64,000 nt of DNA from Trametes villosa (lineage: Eukaryota; Basidiomycota; Agaricomycetes; Polyporales; Polyporaceae), in assembly GCA_002964805.2 (NCBI GenBank), contig PUDQ02000047.1, positions 124,001-188,000 on the forward strand. Reading direction: 5' to 3'. A model generated the notes under the pieces. That model did not search any database. It was not told the DNA's origin and was given only the letters and a program-made list of their open reading frames with translations. The translations under genes were made by a program, and so were the position numbers. Positions 23,565 through 35,714 of the stretch are shown here, in pieces (within the stretch, counting starts at the first letter, position 1; every line of letters begins with the position of its first letter).

Positions 23565-23667
23565 GGAACGCGTCGCGTCGCGTCTCACCCGCACCCAAGT
23601 CAAGCCTCTTCCTCCGACCACAACCTCCTTGCGCTTCTCCTCCCGACTTCGATACCCACACCTGGCC
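23565..23667. promoter_or_regulatory. Bidirectional promoter MTG2/mcm4
   Basis: Only 103 bp separate the divergent start codons of MTG2 (23564) and mcm4 (23668). Both promoters, or at least both 5' leaders, must share this space. No individual element was defined. Confidence 0.7.
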
Positions 23668-26600
23668 ATGTCCTCTCCGCCGAGGGATATACCGACTTCC
23701 GACCTGGAGGATGTCGAAATGCAAGATGGGCAGGGGCATGTCGAACCCTCTATGCCCAACGCGCCTGCGCGCGCCCCGCTCTTCCTCGAAGGGACCCCCT
23801 CTGCCGCAGGGACACCCCACCACAACAGTGTAGCGCGACGAGCGATTGGACTTAGCACACCCAGGAGGCAGACACCCCTTTTTGCACGTGAGTCTTCCTT
23901 CTACGCATTCCTTTGCATGTTGTGTGCGATCACCTCCGTGGTGCCGTATCGCTTGTGGCCTTGATATGGGAGTGTATAATTCCGAACGGTTAACACACCA
24001 TATGGAACACCTTGCACCCCTGGCCGGGCCCCATCGCGTAGATTAGCCTCTTTTGGCTTTCTCGCTGAACATTGAGGAAGGAGATGCGCCCCAGGCTTCA
24101 TAGGTGTGCCGATTGTGGTTGGGCCTTAGCCAGACTCCGGCCAGATTCAGAAAAAAGTCCCACTTGGGGCCGATGTCAGCATATGAGGGCGCGGAATTTC
24201 GTTCTACCGCTGCGAAACCGGTAGAAAGCGGGGGTTATGAGTACGACGCGGCGGCTCGCAACTGCTCCAGGGTTTACTGTATCCCCTCGCGGACCCTTGA
24301 ACCTTCGTAACTTGCGGTCCAATGCCAGAGTCGGACCTGTGGTCAGACCTTAACTCCACCTACCCGGGTCAAGGAGTGTAGCTCTGAGACCGTCTGGGGG
24401 CGTGCATGAAGGAGAGCGGCACGTGTACATCCAGGATAATGTGGACGTGCACCTGAACGAGGTCGAGGATGCTGATACGGATCGTGTGGTTGTGAACGAG
24501 GGGGGCGCTACATGATTGCACGTCTGCACGCGGCGGAGGTGGTCAGGACGATCATCCTAGGCCTGCTCGGCCGCGAGCGCGCGGAGCTGTTGCTGCTGCT
24601 GGGTCTGGCGTGGACGCCCATCCTAAGAAACACGCTCCCTGCGAAATTTCCGTCTGGCGAGAGTAAGGCGAAGCGTCATGCGTTTCTCCCTGGATATCGC
24701 ATGCACCCCAGCGACGTGGTTGGGATAGAGTTTAGTCCGTTACGAGTCACTCCGCAGCCATACTGAGTACGCACTTGGATATTCCTCGAAGTGCACCAAA
24801 GTAATTTGCATATGGAGAAATTCACCGCGCCATATCTTAACAACCGTTATGAGTGCAACACTGACGCCATGGTCTAGCCGGAACCTCGTCTCCCATCGCA
24901 TATCCAAGCTCGTCTCCGAACAAGAACGGCACACCAACGCGAGTACGCCGTCTCAACTACGACATTCCGGGATCCCAAGACTCGGAACCTCTCGCATTCC
25001 CTTCGTGCGTTTCACAGTCTCATGTGTCGCTGTCTGTTCTGACGGCCACCATAGGAGCCCCGCTGGGTCAGCCACGCCCAAGAACCGCCGCGGCGACATC
25101 CACTCGTCCCTTAGTGTCACCCCCTCTTCCGCCATACCCCGTCCCCGACGCCAAAACAACCTCCCCCACGACGATCTCCGCTCCGACGCATCCCACATGT
25201 CCATCCCAGCATCCTCCGCGCCGAATCTCTCCGCCCCCGCCGTACCGTCCGAAGACGAGCCTGATGAAATCCGTGCGATCTGGGGCACTACCGTAAACCT
25301 GGGCGAGACGATGAAGACGTTCCGCGAGTTCCTACGCGGCTTCAAGATCAAGTACCGCATCGCGCACGACCGTGAGCGCGGCCTGCGCACGCGCGTCCTG
25401 TCAACGCCCGAAGAGGGCGAGCTGCTCCTATACGAGGGGTACCTGCGGCGGATGCGCCAGACGGGCGAGACGAACCTGAACCTCGACATGATCAACCTCG
25501 CGGCGTACCCGCCGAGCCGGAAGCTGCAGAGCCAGCTGGTGAAGTACCCGCAGGAAGTCATTCCGGCGATGGATCAGGTGCTCAAGGATCTCATGCTCGA
25601 GATCGCCGAGGAGGACCAGCAGGCCGGGATGGACGGCATGCGCGGGGAGGAGGGCGAGGAGGAGATCGCTGAGATCATGGGCAAGGTGTATAAGATCCGC
25701 CCCTTCGGGATCTCGTCCGTGAACATGCGCGACCTGAACCCCTCCGGTAAGTCATTCCGCTGGTCAGGTCATAATGCTTGCTGACACCCTACAGACACTG
25801 ACAAGCTGGTGTGCATCAAGGGCCTCGTCATCCGCGCGACGCCCGTCATCCCGGACATGAAGGTCGCGTTCTTCCGCTGCCTGACGTGCAACCACACCGT
25901 GCAGGTCGAGATCGACCGCGGCAAGATCGACGAGCCCGCGCGCTGCCCGCGCGACGTGTGCGGCTCGCCGGGCACGATGTCGCTCGTGCACAACCGCTGC
26001 GAGTTCGCGGACCGGCAGGTGATCCGCCTGCAGGAGACGCCGGACGCGGTGCCCGACGGGCAGACGCCGCACACGGTCTCGCTGAGCGTGTACGACGAGC
26101 TCGTGGACGTGTCGAAGCCGGGCGACCGCCTCGCCGTCACGGGCATCTTCCGCAGCGTGCCCGTGCGCGTGAACCCGCGCCAGCGCACGCTCAAGAGCCT
26201 CTTCCGCACGTTCCTCGATGTCGTTCATATCCGCCTGGGATCGGGCGATAAGCTCGGGCTTGACAGGAGCACGCGTCCTGCGGGCGGGGATAGGATCCCG
26301 GGCGTTGGGGGCGTGGGCGGTGGCGTCGACATGGACGAGGACGAAGAGCACGGGACAGAGCGCCAGCGGCGCACGACGAAGCGCGAGGAGCTCGAGGCGC
26401 GTTTGCGTGAGCTCAGCCAGCGCCCGGACATCTACGAGTTCCTCGCGCGCTCGCTTGCGCCGTCGATCTACGCACTCGAGGACGTGAAGAAGGGCATCCT
26501 GCTGCAGCTGTTCGGCGGCACGAACAAGAGCATCGCGCGCGGTGGAGGTGGCGGCGGCCCGAGGTATCGCGGTGACATCAACGTGCTGCTCGTCGGAGAC

Positions 26601-27924
26601 CCCGGTGTGAGTAAATCGCAGATCCTGCAGGTAAGCGTTGTCTTGTCTGCGCTATAGTGAAATGGCTGAAAGGTTGGTGGGACAGTATGTGCACAAGATC
26701 GCGCCGCGCGGCGTGTATACCTCGGGCAAGGGATCGTCAGCGGTCGGTCTGACTGCATATGTCACCCGGGATCCGGACTCGAAGCAGCTTGTGCTCGAGA
26801 GGTACGCGTTTTGCTGATGTACATCTTGAGTCCCACACTGAACGCCGTTCTTCCATCCAGTGGTGCTCTCGTCCTCAGTGACGGAGGCGTGTGCTGCATC
26901 GACGAATTTGACAAGATGTCCGACGCGACCCGGAGCGTCCTGCACGAAGTCATGGTCAGTACCACATCCTCATGTCCCGCTCGCACCCGGACACGCACTT
27001 ACCCCAAGATCCTCAGGAACAACAAACGGTGTCGATCGCGAAAGCAGGCATCATCACGACGCTCAACGCGCGTACGTCGATCCTCGCCGCGGCGAACCCG
27101 ATTGGGTCCAAGTATAACCCGGAGGAAACGGTCACGCGCAACATTGACCTACCACCGACTCTCATCTCGCGGTTCGACCTGCTGTACCTCGTACTCGACC
27201 ACGTCGACGAGGCGCTCGATAGGAAGTTGGCGCAGCATCTTGTTGCGTTGTATCTTGAAGACGCGCCTGAGACCGGTGGCGGACAGGACATTCTGGTAGG
27301 AATACTTTTCTGCAACCAAGTTGACAGCGCTGACCGTCTCTCCAGCCGCTGGAGGACCTCTCCGCATACATCACCTACGCCCGCTCGCGCATGAACCCGA
27401 CGATCACCGAGGCCGCAGGCGACGAGCTCGTGCGCTGCTACGTCACGCTCCGCAAGGCCGGCGAAGACCCGCGCTCGAGCGAGCGGCGGATCACCGCGAC
27501 GACGCGTCAGCTCGAGAGCATGATCCGCCTCGCGGAGGCACACGCGCGCATGCGCTTCTCGCCGCTCGTCGAGCTCGCGGACGTGCAGGAGGCGTTCCGG
27601 CTCATGCGCGAGGCGCTGAACACGAGCGCGCGCGACCCGACGACGGGCGAGATCGACATGGGCCTCCTCGACACGGGCGTCGGGCGCCAGCAGCGGAAGC
27701 TGCGGGCGGACCTGCGCCGCGCGGTGCTGGGCATGCTGGACAAGAGCGGCGGGACACGCGGCGTGCGCTGGGCGGAGGCGGTGGCGCAGCTCGAGGCGCA
27801 GAGCAGCGTGCGGGTGAGCACGGCGGACTTCCAGGAGGTGATCCGGGAGCTCGAGCAGGAGGGGCTCGTGAAGGTCGCGGGCGAGCGCGACCGGCGCGTC
27901 ATCAAGCGTGTGGAGGGTGCTTAG
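23668..27924 (+). CDS. mcm4: DNA replication licensing helicase subunit MCM4
   Basis: Eight exons (23668-23887, 24980-25004, 25055-25746, 25795-26630, 26686-26801, 26861-26954, 27017-27295, 27346-27924) close in frame to 946 aa. MCM4 is one of six subunits of the replicative CMG helicase. After a Ser/Pro-rich N-tail come [12 protein letters not shown], an MCM zinc finger (FFRCLTCN then [18 protein letters not shown]), Walker [10 protein letters not shown] (about residue 580), Walker B CIDEFDKM (about 640), arginine finger SRFDLLY (about 707) and the C-terminal winged helix ([10 protein letters not shown]). Family length is about 900-950 aa. Exon 2 is only 25 nt (encoding SEPLAFPS) and intron 1 is 1092 bp, while all other introns are 49-62 bp. 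Two partial copies of its 3' end lie at 10.4 and 17.7 kb. Confidence 0.97.
23888..24979 (+). other. Oversized intron 1 of mcm4
   Basis: The donor is GTGAGT at 23888 and the acceptor CCCAAG at 24977-24979; exon phases match only this way. At 1092 bp it is about twenty times the size of the gene's other introns. No coding sequence, terminal repeat or known element was recognised in it. Confidence 0.7.
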
Positions 27925-28335
27925 AGGTCGTTGTTCAGTTCGGGGGTTCTTGCTTTCCGTCGAGGATGTGTGTTCGTCCGTCATCGTTTCCGTCGATTTG
28001 TGTGTTTGTCTGTTATGTGTACTGTAGAACGTTGCTGCTGGCGCTGATGCAAGTGTATTGAGTGTACGTGTATACATGATACATATGCACGGAGCCGGAG
28101 CGTTCACGAAAACAATCGGGAGGCGAGGTGGTATCGGGGAGGGAGTACAAGAAAGATACACGGTTCGGGAGTGGGAATGCGGGGTCGACACGAAAGCGGC
28201 AGCATAGAGGATAGTGAGCGTGGACAGAGAGACGGGAATCATGACCTCAACGTCGAGGGTACAGGTTGATGTCTTCTTCGCACGCCTCTCCAGCGATATG
28301 GCATCCGAGTCTGCGTACGGCGGGGTGTACGCAGT
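27925..28335 (+). repeat. mcm4 3' flank (source copy)
   Basis: This 411-bp gap lies between convergent mcm4 and P2. Parts of it recur reverse-complemented at 9985-10404 and 17480-17690. A GTGTACGTGTATACATGATA block near 28060 is the clearest shared landmark. Confidence 0.75.
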
Positions 28336-31262
28336 CTAGTCAAAGGCAGAAGACCCAGGCTTCGGATGCTCGGTCCGCTGCGGAGAAACGGTGTAGAACC
28401 TCGGCGCCAGGTTCTCGTAGAGGCTGAAGTCCTCCGCTTCAGCGGGCGACCCGTCCAGCTTAACTGCCCTCTGCGGCGCGAGCCGGACGTAGGGGGGCAC
28501 GTATCTGGAGTAGTCGTCCGCCGCTGTGCTCGGATCCTTCATCGGTCCGCAGTGCTCGATAAACGCTGCCCAATAGAAGTTCTATCACTCGGCGTTAGCG
28601 TCCACGAGCGTTGCGCTCGAGAGGGGCTGCGAAACACTCACAATGCCGAGGTAGAAGTGCGAGCGATCGCTGTCCCTGGTCCCTGGCTGTGAGCGGTCAG
28701 GAAAGGGGGCCACGTTGCACCGGAAGCGCGTGCACGGCGTCTGGGCCGCATCAGAGGGCAGAGAGAGCCACGACTTGAGGAACGGCTTGGCGGGGCAACG
28801 GAAATTAACGGGCGTATAACCGTTGGAGCCCATGAAGGTGAAAACGACGTCGTACTCGTCGAGATTCCGCTCCGGTCCGCAGTAGCTGAAGATGGGCACT
28901 TCCACGTTCACGTTGTCGGGATGGCTGAGGATGTCCTTCGAATTGCGGAGCCAGGTATCCCTGATTTTCTCTGCGACGTCTTTGGGCAGGTAGGTCGCAG
29001 AGGAGCCTAAGGTCAGAGAACAGGGGTGTCGATGAGCCTGCTATCAACGGGTAGCAGCGAGAGGTATGCGTACCCGAGTCAATCATGACGTGAATCATAT
29101 TGTCCAGACCGGGATATTCCTGGACGAACTGGCGGTTCGGATTGACTACGTCGATTTTGAACTCGGAGTGGGCGTTCATCGGGGCATCGCGAGGAACCAT
29201 GTCCAGCGCCTTGAGCCCGAGCACCCAGGATCTGCTGGGCGCATAACCTTGTGCGGTGTAGCTAGGATACACCGCGAGCCTTGGCGTGAACACAGGCTTC
29301 AGCGGGCAAGGGAAGATGTTGCCGAGATACATGAAGTCAGGCCTGAAGATGCGTTATGAGCATATAATGCACTGAACAAACTGAGAAGGTCACCGACGCT
29401 TGAGGTCGTTTGGCGTAGCACTCCTTGATTTTATCCGGATGATTCAACTTCATGAAGAAACGACGAGGCTAGCGTCCACGTTCCGCCCTCCATAAGACTG
29501 CGGAGCTCGTCCAGAAATATCCAGCACGTACCTCATCGACAAGGGGCTTAGTTCTGTCGCCCAGGAGTGCATCGAAAAATTGCTAACAATTGTCCGCTTG
29601 AGCTGCGGAGACAGGGCACAGAGCTTAGGGGAGACGCACCACTCTCGCAGACTGCGGGCCGGTGTGGTCTCGCGGCAACTTCAGGCTGTGGTCAGGATCA
29701 ACCAATCATCAGCAAGATGTACAGTGGATGGTACGTATTAGACGCAGCAACGTACTTTGGTATCGACAATCCGAGAGTGCCGTCGATGGGTACAGCTGAC
29801 AGCATCTGATAGTTTGCACCGAAGGCGAGAATGCAAGGAAGTGATAGCGGAGCCGTGATGTCGGAATTTTTGACCCACGACCAGCATGGAAACCTTGTCT
29901 TGATGACGCTGTCTGGAATGTGGCGTACGTCTGTAGCGAGGCGAAGAATGAAGCGGCCGTCAGCAAGTCAACGTCGAAGGTCTGGCGGCCGCCGAAAACA
30001 AGAGCAACAGCTGGGTGGACTTACAGATGGTGGCACCGTCCGCATATCGCACACGCCACTCGTGGGGAGGCACAGGCGCACGCCCGAGCGTCTCAAACCG
30101 CACTTCGGCGCCCTCCCGAGTGACCGGCAGGACAAACGCCCTATCTTCCACGTCTCCCCAGTGATCGTCCTCCCATGAGATAGTGACGGGGACCCCCACT
30201 GCCGAGGGAGCCTGTTCCGGTATCTGCATGAAGCCTACGCCATACAGCCACCTGTCAAGCGTGCGAGAACGTGTGAGTGTGAACAAGCAGGATCTTAGTG
30301 CGGCGCGTTGTGCTGGGACTCACGTCAAGATTCCCGCTGGGATGCAAGTCCAATGAACGTCTTGGCCATCAAGTCCTTGAAAGTACTGGAAAGACTAACC
30401 TGTATCTACTCCCAATCTGTACTGGTGATCAACGTGATGGGGGTGACGATTCACGTCCAGATCCTACGGCTTTCAATCGATACGGCACGCTACACAAGAG
30501 GTGTGGTGGCGTACTATTATCACAGTGTACAGTTTATCTAGAAAGGGACTCGTGAGCGAATTCCCCAGAGACGACAAGGGATGGGGCCTCACTAGCGTAG
30601 GAATCCTTGGAGTTAATTCGCATGAGCGAGCGCGAATCTTGAGTTGTGTGCGCCATTCGCAAACTAGGGTTGCTGAGATCTGGTGTGGGACGTCCAGGGA
30701 CTTCGGATCGCAAAGGATCAACGACTCGAAGGCGTTCTAGGCTCGCAGATAGATGCGCAGTGTCTGTGGGACGACGTTGTGGCATAGGGTACGGACGTGG
30801 CGTTGCGGCAGGCTGGGGTGTGTTAGTGATCGCGCTGTCGCAGATCGGTCCTAGATGGAAGCGAGCGAACCTGAGATATATCCCTGGTGGCGGCACTCAC
30901 GGCGATACCAGTTTCGGGAACTCCAGTGGAACTCGTGGCTGGGGTGGTGACATTCGGTTGAACGGTCGGTTCTGTGTTTATATCGAGCGTCGACCAGTAA
31001 TCCAGAGGCATTGGCGTAGGTGAGCCATCATGAATTGCATGGCGTAAGTGATCGCTCTATATGAGGATTGTGTCAGGACTTGTAGAGCAGACGGCGCCTG
31101 CCTGCAACGTCTGGCAGGAGCGCGCTAACGGTGATGTATTCTACTCACAATGCTGTTGATGACATACTCTTCGACGGTCCCGTAGAAACGTGGAGGAGTC
31201 AAGGGTAGGAGAAGACCTGCCTCCGAGGGCGCGGGCGAAGGCTGAGAGGACTCGGTTGCCAT
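28336..31262 (-). CDS. Divergent pepsin-fold (A1-like) protease P2
   Basis: Fourteen exons close in frame to 678 aa: 31262-31149, 31056-30901, 30812-30593, 30537-30515, 30463-30400, 30336-30324, 30251-30025, 29930-29756, 29685-29643, 29582-29532, 29468-29398, 29342-29074, 29006-28642, 28581-28336. The N-terminus (LLLPLTPPRFYGTVEEYVI) has no signal peptide. Key motifs are LYTVII, first Asp in GVDTA (about residue 191) followed by GILTW, RYADGAT flap-like segment, FPCWSW, DGTLGLSIP, second Asp in MIDSGSSATYLP (about 474), YCGPERNLDEY and the terminal FYWAA and VRLAPQ. Exons of 23, 64, 13 and 175 nt equal those of P1. It is convergent with mcm4 and head-to-head with F-box E. Activity is uncertain because of the DTA motif. 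Confidence 0.82.
30324..30336 (-). other. 13-nt micro-exon in P2 active site
   Basis: Read on the minus strand, it lies between CCCAG and GTGAGT and supplies A-G-I-L-T after the catalytic Asp-Thr. Same length and phase as in P1 and P3. Confidence 0.85.
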
Positions 31263-32220
31263 AGGCGAAACTGTTGCGAGCAGCGGGAGCGAGGAGATTG
31301 CTGAGGTACGGACGCTGCCCAGCCCACTTGGTCACAGCTTGGGTATTTATTAAGGATCAAGACCGCATCCGATAACAGATATTGTGGGCTGCTGCAGCAA
31401 CCAGGATTTGCACACGGCACATATGACGTTCTCTGAGAAAACGCAGTCTCTTCGGAACAAATCCATCAGGTTGTGACTCAGCATGCACGATATCGATGAG
31501 TGCTGTTCCTTGGACAAAGCAGCTTCACGCAGTCCAGGAAGCATCTCGTAAAAACAAAAAGCTCACCCGCCGGACCGAGGATCGTATTCGTCGCTATTCG
31601 TCGGCGTCACGCTGCTCGGAGGGGATTGTGACAACTCTCTCGGATCGCAAAGTATCCACCTCCAAGTCTCGTTCGATGGTCCATTCGATCTCGCATTGGT
31701 CACCATGGCCGCGCGCGACACAGGCTGATGAAGAAGGGTACGGCCGCAAGTACTGTCGGCGCTGGCACACGCTACGGTGTCTCTGCTGTCCCGCTCATGC
31801 GTCGTGCAACAAGCGATGTCATGACACTCACAATGCATCCCAAGTACTGTTCTGGACGTAATGCATGTTTTGAGAGGGTGCCACTGCAGCGGCCAGGGAG
31901 AAAACCGGACATGTACACAATATTTTGGCGCTACATGCACAGTGAGTCTGACAAGCCTAGACCGCAGTTCCCACGCCACGTCTCTCTCTCTCTGGAACAG
32001 AGAATTACTCACTCGCGCTCGTTCCCTTCACTCGCTGCTCGCCAACACGGGGCCTCACACCTGAGCTTCATTGCAGCTCTGCTGTTTACCCTCTATCTCT
32101 GCTAATATCACCACCGTCTCAGCCGTTGCTACAGCTTTCAAGAGCTTGCACCTGTCGGAGCGAACCAGCTTAACTGGGACCTGCGCTGGAGGGGCGGTTC
32201 GCCTACTCATGCTCCGTGGT
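31263..32220. promoter_or_regulatory. Divergent intergenic region between P2 and F-box E
   Basis: This 958-bp gap separates divergent P2 and E start codons and is the counterpart of 5858-7152. A Cys/His-rich open stretch near 31750-31850 lacks context and was not called. Confidence 0.5.
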
Positions 32221-34071
32221 ATGGACACTGCTTCGTCAATTCCTCAGCTGGAACAGGGACCGCCAAGAGTTCTACCGGTGACCCGCGGGTAAGAGTACTT
32301 GTGTTTCCGACTCACAGGCACTTACGATGTTCAGGCTCTGTGATCTCAATGAGGACGTTCTCTCTCGTATATTCGAGCAGGTCGTGGCACTCAGAAGCAC
32401 CACATACACGTCCAGTGTCTCTCTAAAGAGTTTGTCATTGACATGCAAGCGCATGCGCTCCTACTGCATGCCCATCCTGTTCCACGACTGCAAAGTGACC
32501 GGCAGACACGGTGTACCACTCGAGACCATCCGCGCACACGTTAGGTAAGCCAACACCATCGTGACGTTCCGGCATTATTGAACTCGTTCTCGAACTCAAT
32601 AGACACCTCCATTATGTGCACCTATTCTATCCGGTCGACGAACTCATCGCATGTGGCCATTTTCGGACCCAACCCGTGATACTCGGCCTCGGTGCTCCAG
32701 CACCTCCTCCTCCTTTCGGTGACGAGCTCGACTACCTTCCCGCCGTGCGCGCGGTCACATTTCGTACCGCTTCCGGAGGAGTCCCTTGGTCAGCCATCAT
32801 GAAGTGCATGGCGCACCCCACTATAACCTCTATATCACTCGGCGAAGATGCCATGTGGAGGTGTGCGCCACCCGCTAACCCCTCTGACCTCGCACTCCTC
32901 ACCTGTCGGTTGACCCACCTCTCATACACGCCCCCTCTGTGGCGCGAGGCCGAGGGGCGTGCGCTGGGGATAGACCTAGGACCGACGTACGCTCAAGAGT
33001 CGAGCTACCTGCGCGCGCTGGTGCTCGCTATGTCGGCCACTGCGGAGTCGCTCGCTCTGCCTGTTGAGACGGCCCCTCTGACGGAGATGGCGAAGCTCGA
33101 CTGGCCACGCCTACATTCGCTCACGCTCGTCGGGCGATACACGCATCCGGATCAATGTCGCGCTATCCCTCTTCTACTACACCGCGCTCCGAACCTCTGC
33201 TCCCTCTCTGTCAAAGTAACGCAACAGGGGAACATGCGCCGTCCTCTCCTACTCAATTCTCCATCTGACACGAGCTACCGTCTACGGTCTCTGACAGTCG
33301 CCTATCCTGACCCGAACGACCCTCTCTTCTCCTGCATCGGAGACGGCCTGACGTCTCTTTCGCTCTGCGACAGGCCACGGCACTATTTCAGTTCGCGATA
33401 CACCACGCCCACCCTCACCACGACGGTCTTTCCGATCCTCACCGCGTCCGAGTGCCTAGCCATCCTCCAACGCATCTCGGCCCCGAGGCTGTCTACTCTG
33501 GAGCTGGTGTACGAAGCCGACGACGCCGAAGACAAGCTCCTCCAGCACCTAACGCACGCGTTTCCACTCCTCGAAGAACTCGAGCTGCACCGTTACAGGG
33601 CATCTCCCGCAGACGACGTCCCCTACGTGAGTATCACCCCTACCGCGCCGTCCTCTCCTCATTCATCCAATCCTGCCCCAGCTGCACATCGCCAAAGCCC
33701 TGAAAGCCATCAGATATCTGCGCGCGCTCTTTCTCAACGTGGACATCACCGACGACGCCTTCAGCGCGTGGAAGTCGGGGCGCAAACGCCGGGAGCAGGT
33801 GCGGATGCGGCGCAGTGAACGCGGGTGCGAGCTCGCGCGTCTTTTCGAGACGAGCGAGTACTTCGAGTATGTCGCGCTGCCCATGCACGGACTTGCCGCG
33901 GGCGTGTGGGTGCTGTATCGCCCGTCGTGGTCGCCTGAGGCGCGCATCGAGTATGATTCGACGTATGCTCTGTGAGTGCTTTTTCACCGGTCAGCCAGAC
34001 GACTGGAAGCTGGAACTAACCATCTACTCAGGGATTCTCCGGCGTTCTACGACCGCTGGCCCTGCAGATGA
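32221..34071 (+). CDS. F-box/LRR-like protein E (class II)
   Basis: Exons 32221-32288, 32335-32544, 32603-33626, 33682-33971 and 34032-34071 close in frame to 543 aa. A start at 32327 (MFRLCDLNED) reading straight into exon 2 is the alternative. The F-box segment is DLNEDVLSRIFEQV then LSLTCKRMRSYCMPILFHD. The repeat exon has GVPWSAIMKCMAHPTITSI, SLALPVETAPLTEM and RPRHYFSSRY; the 290-nt exon has YLRALFLNVDI and YFEYVALPMHGL. The tail LDSPAFYDRW matches its paralogs. In the duplication it is the counterpart of B, with the same 210-nt and 290-nt exons. Confidence 0.86.
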
Positions 34072-34599
34072 TGGCCGCGTAGCGGGTTCCAGAGTGGGTG
34101 GAGTGTATAGCCGACTTGCGGAGGTGGGCCCGCGTTGAGACGATGGTTGGATCCGTACCAGGTAGTCCGACTCGAGCAGCCGCAGCGCCTAGAGCGACTG
34201 GGGGTGGTCGCCAGATGTGATCCAGGCCTGGATTGTACCATGTATACTAACTGATGCATCATGCTTGAACATACGCGCGAGATACCCGGTGCGCGCAAGG
34301 GCGCGCTCTGACCGCAGGACTCGCCCATACCACACACACACAAGTGAAAAAATATCATGTGCAAGCGCAAGGTACGGCTCATGATCATGCTCGTACCATT
34401 CTCCCCTACCACGACCGTCTACTCTCATACCGAACCACTTGATTAGATCCAACCTCACGAATCGGGATGGCGCCACCGCGGCACAGTGCGGTCCACTGCT
34501 CGGCTGATTCGTTTTGCGTTATAAATTATTCCTCACAGACGTCAATAATTGAGCCCAAGCGGGCTCTTTCATGTCACAGCGTCGTTCACACGCGCACTG

Positions 34600-35714
34600 T
34601 AACTAGGGGATGCGCAGGCGGATGTATCTGTGTTCACACGCGCCGCCCTTGCCTTCAAGACAGCATCGGACAGGTGGAATCCAGGTACATCTCTTCTACG
34701 ATTCTCACCAGTGGGCCATGCGCCGCGCGGATACTCGGCTGACTGCCCTTCAGAACAGGGCCCTCTTCTGACGGAAACGGTCGCAATTCGTATGCGCAGG
34801 ACGAGCGTAACGCATGCCCGCCTCGACCGTGGCGCCTTCATGCCGAACGCACCCTCGGAGGTCAGCGCGCGATCCGAGGAGCTGAGAAATACAAGGGGCC
34901 GCCCCAGAATGCGCAACACGAAGTTGTATGTCCGGCTTCTTCTGCAGGGGGAGCTGTGACTGATTGATGGCGATAGTACCACCTCGGGGCGACGTTCCGA
35001 GCGTCCTTGGAGAAGCCGACGTCGTGGAATACGGGTCGGAGCACGTCTTGCGCAAGGCCTCTGCATACCCGGCGCCACGCGACTCGGACGGGCCCGTCTG
35101 GTGCCATTTGGCGGAGCTTCCCGCGCCCGCTGTGTCGCATCGCTTTCGTCCATCGGCTTCAGGAGGAAAAAGAGCGACTCCCAGAGGTCGATGAACCCTG
35201 AAATCGATTCGGGCTGGAACCACTGCAGTGCCCTTCGACTCATGGCGCACCCTGGACAGACCGTGGTGTCAGTTCGCGGTACCGGCGGGCCCCGGATCTC
35301 TGACGGAACAGCGGAGTGAAAGGACGAGAAGGCTCTGGGTAGCACACACGGCGAGCCTGCTGATGATGGCGATTTCGACGCCAGCAGGCTCGTGCGTACC
35401 GCGCGCACGGCGTGGACGATTCTTCGCGATCGGGCGGTGCAGCTGTACTGTTACCGCGCCTCTCTCTCTCTCACGGCGCAGGTCGTTATTGTTCTCTTCC
35501 AGGGAAGGCGCCTTGCACGCTTTGTTGTCGCCGCTTGCTCCAAGAGCTCGTGGATACGGAAGACAAGGATGGACGTACATGGCAGATCTTCGCACTCGTC
35601 ATCGACACGACCAGTCTGCAGGCGCTCATGTTGACTGGCACGTCGCCCCACGAATTCACATCTAGAAAGCAGCGCGGTCGTCTCGGGAGGCGCACGATCG
35701 AAGAGTTGGAATAG
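34600..35714 (+). pseudogene. Decayed gene of unknown function, copy 2
   Basis: Plus-strand stretches align with the minus strand of 2250-3480, for example GSLTEQRSER here against GFLTEQQREK there. Frameshifts and stops interrupt the frame several times (such as the TGA after LLLQGEL near 34959). The final stretch to 35714, with ALVIDTTSLQALML, is open. Position and orientation relative to genes E and F mirror copy 1. Family not recognised. Confidence 0.5.

Noticed and set aside
27013..28242. 409-codon minus-strand open frame
   Set aside because: Antisense to mcm4 exons 7-8 and their 3' flank; the plus strand has the conserved helicase motifs.
31728..31861. Cys-rich stretch suggesting a zinc finger
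   Set aside because: CRRWHTLRCLCC-like spacing fits no known finger, lies in a short unsupported frame in a promoter region.
34569..35408. 279-codon minus-strand frame
   Set aside because: Opposite strand of the decayed gene; similarity to copy 1 is in the plus-strand frame.
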